From Imperialibacter sp963977595 (lineage in GTDB: Bacteria; Bacteroidota; Bacteroidia; Cytophagales; Cyclobacteriaceae): a stretch of 64,000 bases of DNA. Position 1 is the stretch's first letter. Each line of letters starts with the position of its first letter. The position numbers were made by a program, and so were the translations under genes. Of the stretch, positions 8,499 through 17,627 are shown piece after piece. The notes beneath the pieces were generated by a model. The model was not told the origin of the DNA. It saw nothing but the letters and a program-made list of their open reading frames with translations, and made no database searches. The DNA lies in the NCBI RefSeq assembly GCF_048007035.1, contig NZ_CP180355.1, positions 992,001 through 1,056,000 on the forward strand, written 5' to 3'.

Positions 8499-10829
8499 AT
8501 GAAAGAATTCAAAAAATCGACAGTGCTTCAGGTTCTCATCATTAACTGGTGCGGAATTGGCCTTATTCTGATAATATTTCGTGTTTACGCATTGATAGGC
8601 ATTGGCTTGATGCACTACACAAGCGTTGCAGCCATGACACTAACGTTTGCCAGAGGGCTTGCAAGTGATTTGATTACTGCCCTCTGCCTGGCACTTTTAT
8701 TTTCGCCACTCTTGCTACTTCTTAGGCTAGTTATTCCCAAAAGGCCCCTGGTCTGGCTGCTGCCTCCTTACCTTTTTGTTGCGATACTGAGCTTTGGCCT
8801 GGAACGCTATTTTATTAGTGAAATGACGCCAATTGGTGCAGACTTTTGGAACTATTCGGGTGACGATATCAGAACCACCATTGCAGCGTCAGTGCATTTC
8901 GACGCCATTCTTGGGCTCGGCCTTTTTGTACTGGCCCTTTCACTTTGTTGTTCAGCCTTTCTTAGTCAAAGGGCCCTCGAAAACTTTGGAAAAAGGTACT
9001 ATTCGTTCAGCCTTTCAGCTTTGGGGCTGTCGGTGTTGGTGAGTTTTTTTGTTCCCGACTTCGCCAGTTTGCAAAACCAGTACCTGGCCGAAAACAGGAT
9101 GAGTTATTTTGCCCTTCACTCTTTTGCAGGAGTGAGTGCGGCCAATACTCCATCGACGGTCGTAATAGAAGCGTACCCTTTCGAAAGACCCTTTGAGGAA
9201 ACGGACATATTAGGCCCTCACTTTAAAGAATTTGATGTTCCTCCTAACCTGATTTTTATACAAGTGGAAGGGTTGGGTGGAGCGATTACCGGCAAAGAGG
9301 CCAAAATGAAAGGGTTCACGCCATTTCTTGACAGCTTGAGCGAAGCCAGCCTTTTCTGGCCCAATTGCCTAAGCACCACCGGCAGAACATTTGGTGTGGT
9401 TCCTGCCTTATACGGCTCCTTGCCACCCGGCAACCAGGGCTTTATGGACCTGGGGCCTGACTACCCCTCCCACTTCACCCTGATTAGCTGGTTAAAAGGC
9501 AACGGCTACTCCACCTCATACTACTACGGCGGCAATATCAACTTTGACAAAACCGACATTTTTCTCGACTACCAGGGCATCGACAACCTGATTTATGAAG
9601 GACGATTTCCTGACAGTTATAAGAAAATGGAAGCCAACAATGAGGGTTTTAGCTGGGGCTATCCTGATGGGGCACTTTTTGACTTCTATGAGAAAAGTAT
9701 CTCCACCGTGTCGAGTCCACGGATGGATATGCTAATGACCCTGACCACCCATGAGCCCTTCAGGGTACCTGAGTCTGGCGTCTATTCCAAAAAGTTTGAT
9801 AGCGTAGTTGCAGGTTTTGACAAAAAAGAGCTCTTTCTGGCTTATCGGAATATCTTTGAAACTTTCCTCTACTTCGACGATGGGCTAAGGATTCTTTTCC
9901 ACAAACTCTCGAAAAGGGCCGACTGGGAAAACACCATCGTGGTCATCACAGGCGACCACAGAGTGATTCCATTGCCGCAGGAAAGCCCGTTGGATAGGTT
10001 TCACGTCCCTCTGCTTATCTTTTCTCCTGCTCTTTTGCGTGGGCAAACATTTAAAGCGATGGCCAGCCACACACAAGTAGCACCGTCCTTTGTTAGCTTT
10101 TTCAAATCGAAGTATCGGTTCCCTGTCGAAAACAAGCTTCCCTTTGTAAGTGGCTCTTTACCGCAGCAAACCGATTTTGAAGCCAGGCTTTCGCTGCCAC
10201 TTATGCGCAACAAAGGTGAGCTGGATATCTTTATCGATAACAATATTTTGTTGGCTAATGACCGGTTGTTCGAAGTCGGCGAGGGGCTTGCAATAGAACC
10301 ACTTAATGACGCAGAAAAAAAAGCCAGTTTGAAAACAAAGCTTAACCTTTTCAAGCAGAAACAAGAAGTGGCCCTGCAGGAAAACAGGCTGTGGGAGTAC
10401 AAAAGCGGACAAAGTAATCAACAGTTTACGTTCAGCGATACCGCCTTGCAGTGGATCAAAGACATGGGAGTCAAACAAATGGGGTCTGACAGTCAGTTCT
10501 ACTTTGCCAGAGAGCTGGCCCACAACAAAGAATATGAGCGGGCACGGTGGGCCGCTGGCTACCTCCTCAACAACAGCCCCAACTATAGCGATGCACGTAT
10601 ACTGATAGGCCGAACATTTGCCTGGGAAGGCCAATACAGTCAGGCGACCCCAATACTTCAGGAAGCCCAACGCCGCAGCCCCAATTATGAGGATGTGTAC
10701 CAGGCGCTGGCTGATGTTTATTTTTGGAGTGAGCAGACCGATTCTTCCCGGCTGTGGGTCGACAAGGGTTTGGAAAGATTTCCGAAATCCGTTCAGCTAC
10801 AACAAAAGAGGAAGAGATTAGAAGAGTAG
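8499..10829 (+). CDS. LtaS-like sulfatase-family phosphoglycerol transferase with C-terminal TPRs
   Basis: The protein of 776 residues has five N-terminal membrane helices (about 10-190) and a large periplasmic sulfatase-fold domain (about 240-545). Metal and nucleophile positions resemble LtaS: Glu in IQVEGLGG, Thr in the STTGRTFG loop, and Asp-His in TGDHRVIP. The last 120 residues hold about three TPR units (for example YERARWAAGYLLNNSPN and YSQATPILQEAQRRSPN). LtaS-type enzymes move phosphoglycerol from phosphatidylglycerol onto a chain. The TPR tail matches the TPR-barrel protein made from the next gene, which suggests joint work on an exported glycan. ATG 8499 is preferred to a TTG at 8490. 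Confidence 0.9.
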   Translation: MKEFKKSTVLQVLIINWCGIGLILIIFRVYALIGIGLMHYTSVAAMTLTFARGLASDLITALCLALLFSPLLLLLRLVIPKRPLVWLLPPYLFVAILSFGLERYFISEMTPIGADFWNYSGDDIRTTIAASVHFDAILGLGLFVLALSLCCSAFLSQRALENFGKRYYSFSLSALGLSVLVSFFVPDFASLQNQYLAENRMSYFALHSFAGVSAANTPSTVVIEAYPFERPFEETDILGPHFKEFDVPPNLIFIQVEGLGGAITGKEAKMKGFTPFLDSLSEASLFWPNCLSTTGRTFGVVPALYGSLPPGNQGFMDLGPDYPSHFTLISWLKGNGYSTSYYYGGNINFDKTDIFLDYQGIDNLIYEGRFPDSYKKMEANNEGFSWGYPDGALFDFYEKSISTVSSPRMDMLMTLTTHEPFRVPESGVYSKKFDSVVAGFDKKELFLAYRNIFETFLYFDDGLRILFHKLSKRADWENTIVVITGDHRVIPLPQESPLDRFHVPLLIFSPALLRGQTFKAMASHTQVAPSFVSFFKSKYRFPVENKLPFVSGSLPQQTDFEARLSLPLMRNKGELDIFIDNNILLANDRLFEVGEGLAIEPLNDAEKKASLKTKLNLFKQKQEVALQENRLWEYKSGQSNQQFTFSDTALQWIKDMGVKQMGSDSQFYFARELAHNKEYERARWAAGYLLNNSPNYSDARILIGRTFAWEGQYSQATPILQEAQRRSPNYEDVYQALADVYFWSEQTDSSRLWVDKGLERFPKSVQLQQKRKRLEE

Positions 10830-10887
10830 AACAGCTTAATGTTAAATGTCTTTTTCAATTGATGAACAATTCAACGTACTTTAAGTC

Positions 10888-12165
10888 ATGCCCAGCGCCA
10901 AAATAATATTTGTTTTATTCAGCGTCTCATGTCTGGCCCTAGTCTCAGCAAATGCACAACGGGCTGATTCTTTGGCTGCTTACAACTCAGACGAACTATT
11001 CGCCAAAGGAAGGTCAGCCTCCTTTGATGGAAATAGGGAAAGGGGCAGGGTTTATCTGATGAAGGCGCTTGAAAAAAGTCCCGGCTACGTGGAGATAAGG
11101 GTTTTCCTTGCCAGGACATATTTGTGGGACGACATGCCAGATAAAGCCAAAGAAACACTTGCACCACTGCTCGACCAGGAACCCCTGGATTTGAGTGCGG
11201 CCAAAGTGATGTTTGATGCTGCCTATTGGAATGACGATTCGGAAACTGCTTTGCTGTGGGCCAACAAAGGGTTGGACAAAAACCCCACAGACAAGGACAT
11301 GCTTATTAACAAGGCAAAAGCCCTTGGTGACCTGGAAAGGTACGACGAAGGGCTGGAGGTGCTCGACATCCTCTTGCAGCGGTTTCCCGGCGACAAGACG
11401 GTGCTTTCTCTTTGGGAGACTTTCAAAACCGCCAGGCGTGCCAATTCCATCACCGCTTCTGCCAGCTACGACTTTTATTCAAAGATATTTGGTAATGCCT
11501 CCCTCTACAGCCTGCAGTATGGCCGGAGAACGAGCATCGGCAGCATTTTTCTCAGGGCGAATGAATCTAACCGTTTCAGCACCAACGGATGGCAAATTGA
11601 AGCTGACGCCTATCCTTCCATAGCCAAAGGGGTGTACGCTTATCTCAATTATGGGTATTCGCCCACGTCACTTTTTCCGAATCACAGGGCAGGGGGCGAA
11701 GTTTATGTAAGTCTTCCATGGGCATTCGAAGCGTCAGGAGGGTTTCGCTATTTGTACTTCGGCAAGGATTCCGGTTTCATCATGTACACAGGAACCCTTG
11801 GCAAGTACTATAGGAGCCTGTGGTTCTCTGCGAGGGTTTTCATAACACCCGACCCGGCCGGGGCATCCAAATCGTTGGGATTACAAGTGCGCCGGTATTT
11901 CAGCAATGCAAATAACTACGTTGGTATTACAGGAGGCTTTGGCTTCTCGCCCGACTTTCGAAACCTGCAGAGCAATGAAGGCTTCAGTAGCTCCGAGATT
12001 TATAAGCTCAAGGCATGGAGGATTGGTACCGACTATCAGCAGCCAGTTGGCGACAGGTGGCTACTGTTAGCTACTGTGGGTTATGCAAGCCAGGAATACC
12101 TATTTGATGTTGGCAACTATGTTGGTATTACTTCCTGCTCGGTTACCGCCAGGTACCAATTTTAG
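10888..12165 (+). CDS. TPR plus YaiO-type outer membrane beta-barrel
   Basis: The 425-residue protein has a signal peptide ending near SANAQ. TPR helices span about 33-180, with units such as GRVYLMKALEKSPGYVEIRVFLARTYLWDD and a unit near PTDKDMLINKAKALG. A predicted beta barrel (about 190-425) ends in TARYQF with a terminal aromatic residue, as needed for outer membrane insertion. The barrel looks like the YaiO family. Periplasmic TPRs joined to a barrel recall PgaA, the exporter of poly-GlcNAc. Placed after a GT2 synthase and an LtaS-like enzyme, it is the likely export pore of this locus. Confidence 0.87.
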   Translation: MPSAKIIFVLFSVSCLALVSANAQRADSLAAYNSDELFAKGRSASFDGNRERGRVYLMKALEKSPGYVEIRVFLARTYLWDDMPDKAKETLAPLLDQEPLDLSAAKVMFDAAYWNDDSETALLWANKGLDKNPTDKDMLINKAKALGDLERYDEGLEVLDILLQRFPGDKTVLSLWETFKTARRANSITASASYDFYSKIFGNASLYSLQYGRRTSIGSIFLRANESNRFSTNGWQIEADAYPSIAKGVYAYLNYGYSPTSLFPNHRAGGEVYVSLPWAFEASGGFRYLYFGKDSGFIMYTGTLGKYYRSLWFSARVFITPDPAGASKSLGLQVRRYFSNANNYVGITGGFGFSPDFRNLQSNEGFSSSEIYKLKAWRIGTDYQQPVGDRWLLLATVGYASQEYLFDVGNYVGITSCSVTARYQF

Positions 12166-12196
12166 ACTGCCTAAGCCAACGGCCATCTGTTTTATG

Positions 12197-12439
12197 TTAA
12201 ACCACCTCGTTAATAGCCTGACCAAAGTCCTTTTCCATTTCCATGAACCTGGCCATCACCTTAGCGATGAACGCCTCCGACACAATTTCGTTGATGTCGT
12301 TTTCTGAGGTTAAGTCCATTTCACTCACTTTATAAGTCTGCTCCAGCAGGCCGTATTCAAACTTCACCAGGTACCGGCCATTCCATGAGAAGACCGTGAT
12401 CTTGGTTTTTGGGTGCGGAATCTCGGCTACAACTCGCAT
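12197..12439 (-). CDS. Small conserved-looking hypothetical protein
   Basis: This 80-residue protein has no signal peptide, membrane segment or motif that I recognise. The N-terminal half alternates strands (KTKITVFSWNGRYLVKFEYG) and the C-terminal half is helical and acidic. Its ATG overlaps the stop codon of the upstream OsmC gene as TAATG, so translation is likely coupled and the two proteins probably serve one pathway. It ends 31 bases from the convergent barrel gene. Confidence 0.7.
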   Translation of the reverse strand: MRVVAEIPHPKTKITVFSWNGRYLVKFEYGLLEQTYKVSEMDLTSENDINEIVSEAFIAKVMARFMEMEKDFGQAINEVV

Positions 12440-12858
12440 TATGGCTTCACTATTTCCACAGAATGGGTGAGGTTAATTTCCGAGCTAATAGAAGCGGCTA
12501 CGCTGCAATATTTTTCTACTGCCAGGTCAACCAGCTTTTCTACCTCTTGCAGCTGCGCATCAGGTGAAACCACCTTGTAGTGCACATGAATGTCAGTGAA
12601 CCTTCTTGGCTGCTCTTCCCTCCTTTTGCCCGTCACTTCTGACGTCAGGTCAACCAGGGTCTTCCGCCTTTTCTTGATCATCGACACCAAATCGACTGCT
12701 GCGCAGCTGGTGATGCCTGCCAGCAACAGTTGTGTGGGTGAAAAAGCCTTTTTGTCATCCTTCGCCAGCATATCGATGTTCAAGATATTGCCAGACTCGT
12801 TTTCGGCCTGATACTCCTCATCGGCCACATACTTAAGAGATACTTTCATTTCCTGCAT
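12439..12858 (-). CDS. OsmC/Ohr family protein
   Basis: About 139 residues, with the OsmC fold: an N-terminal strand region (MKVSLKYVADEEYQAE), the helix with SPTQLLLAGITSCAAVDLVSM holding the first redox Cys, and the second Cys in VEKYCSVAASI. Members reduce organic hydroperoxides through this Cys pair in the cytoplasm. The start is taken at the ATG at 12858; an in-frame ATG at 12849 is equally possible, and the first ATG at 12885 is less likely. It is coupled to the small gene downstream by a TAATG overlap. A divergent beta-CASP nuclease gene begins about 150 bases away. Confidence 0.9.
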   Translation of the reverse strand: MQEMKVSLKYVADEEYQAENESGNILNIDMLAKDDKKAFSPTQLLLAGITSCAAVDLVSMIKKRRKTLVDLTSEVTGKRREEQPRRFTDIHVHYKVVSPDAQLQEVEKLVDLAVEKYCSVAASISSEINLTHSVEIVKP

Positions 12859-13006
12859 ATGCTTACAATTATTTGAGCAAAGCAAAAGTTCAAAACTGCT
12901 GTTATAAACTGACTATTCTATTATTGAAGTCACCGGAGCAAAACTAACACAACTATTGATTCTTATTTGGAAGATTATTCTCTAATATCGGCTCAAAGCA
13001 AGGAAG

Positions 13007-14404
13007 ATGGATGTACGAGTTAAGTTTTTAGGAGGTGCGGGGTCGGTTACCGGTTCGAAATACCTATTGGAAATCGATGATTTTAAGCTTTTGGTTGATT
13101 GCGGCCTGTTTCAGGGCATGAAGGAATTGAGGCTTCGGAATTGGGATGCTTTCCCGATAGATCCTGCTACAATTGACGCCGTGGTGATTACCCACGCCCA
13201 TATCGATCACTCAGGCTATTTGCCAAAGCTGGTAAAAGAAGGCTATGAGGGGCCCATTTATTGCACACACGCCACGGCAAGGCTCATGGAGATTATGCTG
13301 CGAGATTCGGGCAAGCTACAGGAAGAAGAAGCCGCTTATGCCAGAAAAAAAGGATATTCCCGTCACGAAAACCCTCTCCCACTTTACACACTGGAAGAAG
13401 CAGAGCACTCCTTTAGCCAATTTGTCAGCCTGGACATCGATGACACATTTGAGGTCAGTCCAAATATCAGCCTAAGGTACCTGTATGCGGGTCATATTCT
13501 TGGTGCCGCCCATGTCGAGATTGAAATAAAGGGTGAGCAGCAAACTAAAAAGCTTCTGTTCAGCGGAGACATCGGCCGATACGACAATCAACTTTTGTAC
13601 GACCCGACCGACGTTGAGAAAGCCGACATTCTCTGGGTAGAATCGACGTACGGCAACAAGGCCAGCCCCGAAACAGATCATAAGGTGGCACTTAAAAGGA
13701 CGATTCTGGAAACCTTTGATGCCAATGGATGCGTGCTGATCCCTGCTTTCTCCGTCGGACGCACGCAGGATATCCTGCTGCTGCTCGCTCAGCTTTTTCA
13801 GGAAAATGCTATTCCCAACTGCCCTGTTTACATCGACAGTCCCATGGCCATTTCAGTCACCGGTCTCTACAGGGAGTTTCACAAACTCCACCGCCTCGAC
13901 GATGAAATGATATCAAAAGCGCCGGTATTTGATCACCCCAATTTCAAATACGTACGGACCCAGGACAGCTCGGAAAATATCAACACCGTGAAAAGAAACG
14001 CCATCATCATTTCGGCCAGCGGCATGTGCACCGGCGGTCGGGTGTTGCACCATTTGTTTCATCGCCTGCCGAGAATGAACGATACGGTCATCATTGTTGG
14101 CTACCAGGCCGAAGGTACCCGGGGAAGGCGCATTTTGGACAAGGAGCCGCAGATCAGAATATTCGGAGAAATGGTAGACCTAAGGTGCAGGGTGGAATAT
14201 ATTCAGGGATTCTCCGCACATGCCGACCGTAACGAGTTGATACGTTGGCTGAAAAACATTAAAGAAAGCCCCAAATACACTTTTATCGTGCACGGAGAGA
14301 AAGAGGGAGCTGAAGCGTTGGCGATAACTACCAGCACTGAAATGAACTTTAACACCTATATTCCGCATTACATGGAATCGTTTGATCTTTTCCAGGGCAT
14401 ATGA
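13007..14404 (+). CDS. Metallo-beta-lactamase/beta-CASP RNA-processing exonuclease
   Basis: The 465-residue protein begins with a metallo-beta-lactamase domain: ITHAHIDHSG gives the HxHxDH zinc motif, GHILGAAHVE the third His, and FSGDIGR the bridging Asp. The inserted beta-CASP domain and the RMMBL end follow, with SASGMCTGGR and the final His motif near YTFIVHGEKEG. Such enzymes (CPSF73/YSH1-like in bacteria) cleave or trim RNA in the cytoplasm. An AAGGAAG sequence precedes the ATG. The next gene overlaps by four bases. Confidence 0.95.
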   Translation: MDVRVKFLGGAGSVTGSKYLLEIDDFKLLVDCGLFQGMKELRLRNWDAFPIDPATIDAVVITHAHIDHSGYLPKLVKEGYEGPIYCTHATARLMEIMLRDSGKLQEEEAAYARKKGYSRHENPLPLYTLEEAEHSFSQFVSLDIDDTFEVSPNISLRYLYAGHILGAAHVEIEIKGEQQTKKLLFSGDIGRYDNQLLYDPTDVEKADILWVESTYGNKASPETDHKVALKRTILETFDANGCVLIPAFSVGRTQDILLLLAQLFQENAIPNCPVYIDSPMAISVTGLYREFHKLHRLDDEMISKAPVFDHPNFKYVRTQDSSENINTVKRNAIIISASGMCTGGRVLHHLFHRLPRMNDTVIIVGYQAEGTRGRRILDKEPQIRIFGEMVDLRCRVEYIQGFSAHADRNELIRWLKNIKESPKYTFIVHGEKEGAEALAITTSTEMNFNTYIPHYMESFDLFQGI

Positions 14405-14853
14405 AACCGCTGTTGATCATCGGCCTTCTGCTGGCTGCTGTCGGTTGTAAATCTTCGTTATCATCCACGAGCAGTACACAGGGAGTGACCGGCGCAGTCT
14501 ATTGGATGGAGGGGGATTTTATGCCTCGAATCGGCGAAAAACCGGGCGGGAGTCGCCAACCTATCGTCAGAGAAATTTTGTTCTATGGGCCTGTCAATGC
14601 CTCCAGCCTTGGCACAGAAAATGGCCCCATTTACAAACGCTTACCTATCGAACCTATCGCCCGTGTGAGCAGCAATGAAAACGGCACATTCAGAATTTCC
14701 CTTCCTGTCGGCACATACTCAGTCTTCACCAAAGAGCCTGATGGGTTCTTTGCCAACCGCTTCGATGGCAATGGAATAATTAACCCTGTTGAAGTAAAAG
14801 CCGGTGCTTTTTCCGAAATTGTTATCGAAATCAACTACAAGGCCGTTTTTTAA
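14401..14853 (+). CDS. Small lipoprotein with carboxypeptidase-regulatory-like beta domain
   Basis: The 150-residue protein has a lipoprotein signal ending in the lipobox LAAVGC. The mature part looks like one beta-sandwich of the carboxypeptidase regulatory type, with the typical sequence NGTFRISLPVGTYSVFTKE. Its ATG overlaps the stop of the RNase gene (ATGA), so the two are co-translated, although an exported lipoprotein and a cytoplasmic nuclease have no obvious joint role. Function unknown. Confidence 0.82.
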   Translation: MKPLLIIGLLLAAVGCKSSLSSTSSTQGVTGAVYWMEGDFMPRIGEKPGGSRQPIVREILFYGPVNASSLGTENGPIYKRLPIEPIARVSSNENGTFRISLPVGTYSVFTKEPDGFFANRFDGNGIINPVEVKAGAFSEIVIEINYKAVF

Positions 14854-14964
14854 CCACTTTGGCAGCGACCTTATTGCTCGCTTGAAACATTTTTCAAATA
14901 TTTTATCACCCCCATGCAACCTCCGGCCCCGGCAGGTGCATCTACCTGTTGAGCGACCTAATCA

Positions 14965-15549
14965 ATGAGGCTGATACTACAAGAATCGAAAACCGAAGAA
15001 GCGCTAATCAGGGGATGTCAAAAAGGCAACTCCCGTGATCAGCAGACGCTTTTCGAAAAGCATTCGGCCAAAATGATGGGGGTTTGCTACAGGTATGTGA
15101 AAGACTCCGACGAAGCGGAAGATGTCATGATCAGTGCCTTTGCCAAGGTATTTGAAAAGCTTGACAGCTTTCGGTTTGAAGGGAGTTTTGAAGGGTGGCT
15201 AAGGCGGATCATGGTCAACGAAAGTTTGATGTACCTCCGCCGCAACAAGTCAATGTATGTGGAGGTTGAAATAGAAAAAGCCGACAGGGAACCGGACTTT
15301 TCCCAGCTAAGCGACCAGCTGGAGGCCGACGATCTGATGGCAATGATTCAGGAGCTTCCGGTGGGGTACAGGACAGTTTTTAACCTCTACGCCATTGAAG
15401 GGTTTAGCCACCAGGAAATTGCTGAGATGATGGAGATAAGCGAAGGCACGTCAAAATCTCAGTTGAGCAGAGCAAGGGCACTTTTGCAAAAGCAATTGCT
15501 CGAACAGGAAAAAAAAATGAATGACAAAACAGGAAGCCATGAGCACTAA
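14965..15549 (+). CDS. ECF RNA polymerase sigma factor
   Basis: The 194-residue protein has sigma region 2 (about 25-95, including YRYVKDSDEAEDVMISAFAKV and the FEGWLRRIMVN helix) and region 4 (about 130-182, with LPVGYRTVFNLYAIEGFSHQEIAEMM and TSKSQLSRARALL as the recognition helix). It is a standard ECF factor of the Bacteroidota type. Its end overlaps the start of the next gene by 11 bases, as usual for a sigma/anti-sigma pair. The third gene of the group encodes an exported protein, a likely sensor target or regulon member. Confidence 0.94.
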   Translation: MRLILQESKTEEALIRGCQKGNSRDQQTLFEKHSAKMMGVCYRYVKDSDEAEDVMISAFAKVFEKLDSFRFEGSFEGWLRRIMVNESLMYLRRNKSMYVEVEIEKADREPDFSQLSDQLEADDLMAMIQELPVGYRTVFNLYAIEGFSHQEIAEMMEISEGTSKSQLSRARALLQKQLLEQEKKMNDKTGSHEH

Positions 15550-16405
15550 GAAAATAGATCACTTATTTCGGACAAAACTGGAAGCACATCCGGTAAGCCC
15601 CAGCCCCGAAGCATGGGCCAAACTGCAGGGGAAAATGAATCCTGGCAGCCGAAAAAAAGGAGCGTTTTGGATGTCGGTAGCAGCGGCTATCTCAATGATC
15701 CTTTTTGCTGGGTGGTTCATTTACAGGCAATCGACAGGTGAGCTCAATAGCCCCAATGCCCTGGCCGGTATTGATAACACGGAAAAAGTGACCACCCCGG
15801 AAAACACGAATCCGGCATTAGCCGACGATCAAACACCCGATAATATGATGGCGGAAACGCAAGTTGGCTCAAAGGAAACTCCAGAAGTGGCTGTAGCTGC
15901 CGAAGAGCAGACTACAGAACGTAAATCTCAAACAGTGGCAGATGCACCTGCGAAAAAAATAAACAGGCCCGTGCAACCTGCTACCACACAAGTGGCATCT
16001 ACCACTCAAATGGAAGAAATGGAAACGGAGGCACTCATAGCGCTGGAAGATGTAAACAAAGTGAACGAAGTAACCGAAGACACCACTATTCCTGAAACAC
16101 TTGAAATAGAAAAGATTGAACAGAGTCTGGTGGCCGATGCTCAGGCACCCGTGGAGCCGATGGAGGTAAAGATCACCTTCAAAGCCGATGAGGACGAAGA
16201 TAGATTTCTTGAGCCAGTGCGTGAGCTGATAGCTTCCGATGACGGAAAGGACAAGAAGAATGGATTTAACAAGCTCCTGGCTTCCGCCCGAACATTCAGC
16301 AACAGAGACATTCTGGCCGAGCTTCGGGAAACCAAAGACGGGCTTTTAAGTGGAAGTTTGAAAATTGGAATTACAAAAAACGAAAAGGTCAATAACTCAA
16401 AATAA
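15539..16405 (+). CDS. Probable anti-sigma factor, single-pass membrane protein
   Basis: The protein of 288 residues starts at ATG 15539, which has AGGA six bases upstream; a longer start at 15521 is less likely. The short cytoplasmic head (LFRTKLEAHPVSPSPEAWAKLQ) is typical of Bacteroidota proteins encoded behind ECF sigma genes. One membrane helix (about 42-60) follows, then a long acidic low-complexity periplasmic part rich in Glu, Thr, Ala and Val. No zinc anti-sigma motif is visible, so the role rests on position and layout. It overlaps the sigma gene. Confidence 0.75.
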   Translation: MSTKKIDHLFRTKLEAHPVSPSPEAWAKLQGKMNPGSRKKGAFWMSVAAAISMILFAGWFIYRQSTGELNSPNALAGIDNTEKVTTPENTNPALADDQTPDNMMAETQVGSKETPEVAVAAEEQTTERKSQTVADAPAKKINRPVQPATTQVASTTQMEEMETEALIALEDVNKVNEVTEDTTIPETLEIEKIEQSLVADAQAPVEPMEVKITFKADEDEDRFLEPVRELIASDDGKDKKNGFNKLLASARTFSNRDILAELRETKDGLLSGSLKIGITKNEKVNNSK

Positions 16406-16411
16406 ACAATT

Positions 16412-17512
16412 ATGAAAAAATTATCATTATCTCTACTAGCTGTGCTGATAGCCATTGGCTTGTCAGGCACTTCAGCAAAAGCTAACTCGGCCGAGATGGA
16501 CACCATCCTCATCGAGCTGGGGCAAAATAGCAAGATCATCCTTGTGGTGAAGGATCAGAAAGACCTGGAAACCATCAAGAGCTACGACATCAATAAGATG
16601 CTGAAAGATTTGAAACTATCGATCGACTCTTCATCAAGTGAAGTGAATTATTTGCAGATCACCGATGAGTCGGGCACCAGGTACTTGCAGGACACTACCA
16701 TTGTGTGGAGCAACAACGAATACCCCAGACGCAAAGCTGAAATCAACATCGGCAACAAAAAGCTGGAAGTGGCCGCTGACGACTGGGACGACATCGAAGA
16801 CGAATTCGACAATGATGACCTCGACGTGAAAAAGTACGAATATGTAGAGGACCGTCGGTACAGAACCAAGCATTCGTTCAACGTTGAGCTTGGCATGAGC
16901 AACTGGCTGGAAGATGGCAAATTCCCCAACGACAACAACCAGCCATACGCTGTGCGCCCTTGGGGCTCGTGGTTTGTGGGGCTGTCGAGCATCAACAAGT
17001 CGCAGGTAGGTGGGCCGTTGTTTGTGGAGTGGGGCTTCTCCCTCAACTGGTACAACTGGAAGTTTGATGATGACAGAACCACACTCGACAAAACACCTGA
17101 AGGGCTTAGCTTTGGAACGATAGATCCGAATTTAGACCCTGTGAAAAGTAAACTTTCGGCTACCTATCTGAATGCCAGCTTCGTTCCTCTACTCGATTTT
17201 GCCAAGGGAACCAGAAAGGTAAAAAGCCTTGAAAGAGGGAGTTTGAAGTATACTTCCTATAAGAAAAGAGGCATCAGGATTGGCGCCGGTGTGTATGGTG
17301 GCTACCGACTAGGCAGCAGCACCAAGGTGAAAACTGAAAGCAGTAAAGACAAAGAAAGAGGCAGCTATTACATGAACAACTTCCGATATGGTGTAAGAGC
17401 GCAGTTTGGCTACAAGGGTCTCGACTTCTTCGCCAACTACGACCTCAACGAAGTGTTTGTGAGCGGAAAAGGGCCATCTTTGAACGCTATCAGCTTCGGC
17501 ATCATCTTATAA
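16412..17512 (+). CDS. Exported outer-membrane barrel protein, unknown function
   Basis: The 366-residue protein has a signal peptide ending near SAKAN. The first 140 residues form a charged periplasmic region with an acidic stretch (DDWDDIEDEFDNDDLDVK). The rest has the alternating pattern of an outer membrane barrel, ending FGIIL. It lies six bases after the anti-sigma-like gene and before a strong terminator, so it closes the ECF module. It may be the output or the sensed protein of that module. Confidence 0.78.
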   Translation: MKKLSLSLLAVLIAIGLSGTSAKANSAEMDTILIELGQNSKIILVVKDQKDLETIKSYDINKMLKDLKLSIDSSSSEVNYLQITDESGTRYLQDTTIVWSNNEYPRRKAEINIGNKKLEVAADDWDDIEDEFDNDDLDVKKYEYVEDRRYRTKHSFNVELGMSNWLEDGKFPNDNNQPYAVRPWGSWFVGLSSINKSQVGGPLFVEWGFSLNWYNWKFDDDRTTLDKTPEGLSFGTIDPNLDPVKSKLSATYLNASFVPLLDFAKGTRKVKSLERGSLKYTSYKKRGIRIGAGVYGGYRLGSSTKVKTESSKDKERGSYYMNNFRYGVRAQFGYKGLDFFANYDLNEVFVSGKGPSLNAISFGIIL

Positions 17513-17540
17513 ACTCATTGCCCAATTTATTTCAAGTCCG

Positions 17541-17577
17541 AAGAGGCTGACTCACTTTTGAGCAGCCTCTTTTTTTG
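17541..17577 (+). terminator. Rho-independent terminator of the ECF module
   Basis: AGAGGCTG pairs with CAGCCTCT around a 13-base loop and is followed by a run of T (17570-17576). It lies 29 bases after the barrel gene stop. Confidence 0.9.
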
Positions 17578-17627
17578 TTGCCTAAAAATTCGAAGCTATT
17601 CTAGCAGCCTTGCCTTAACTTAGCGAC

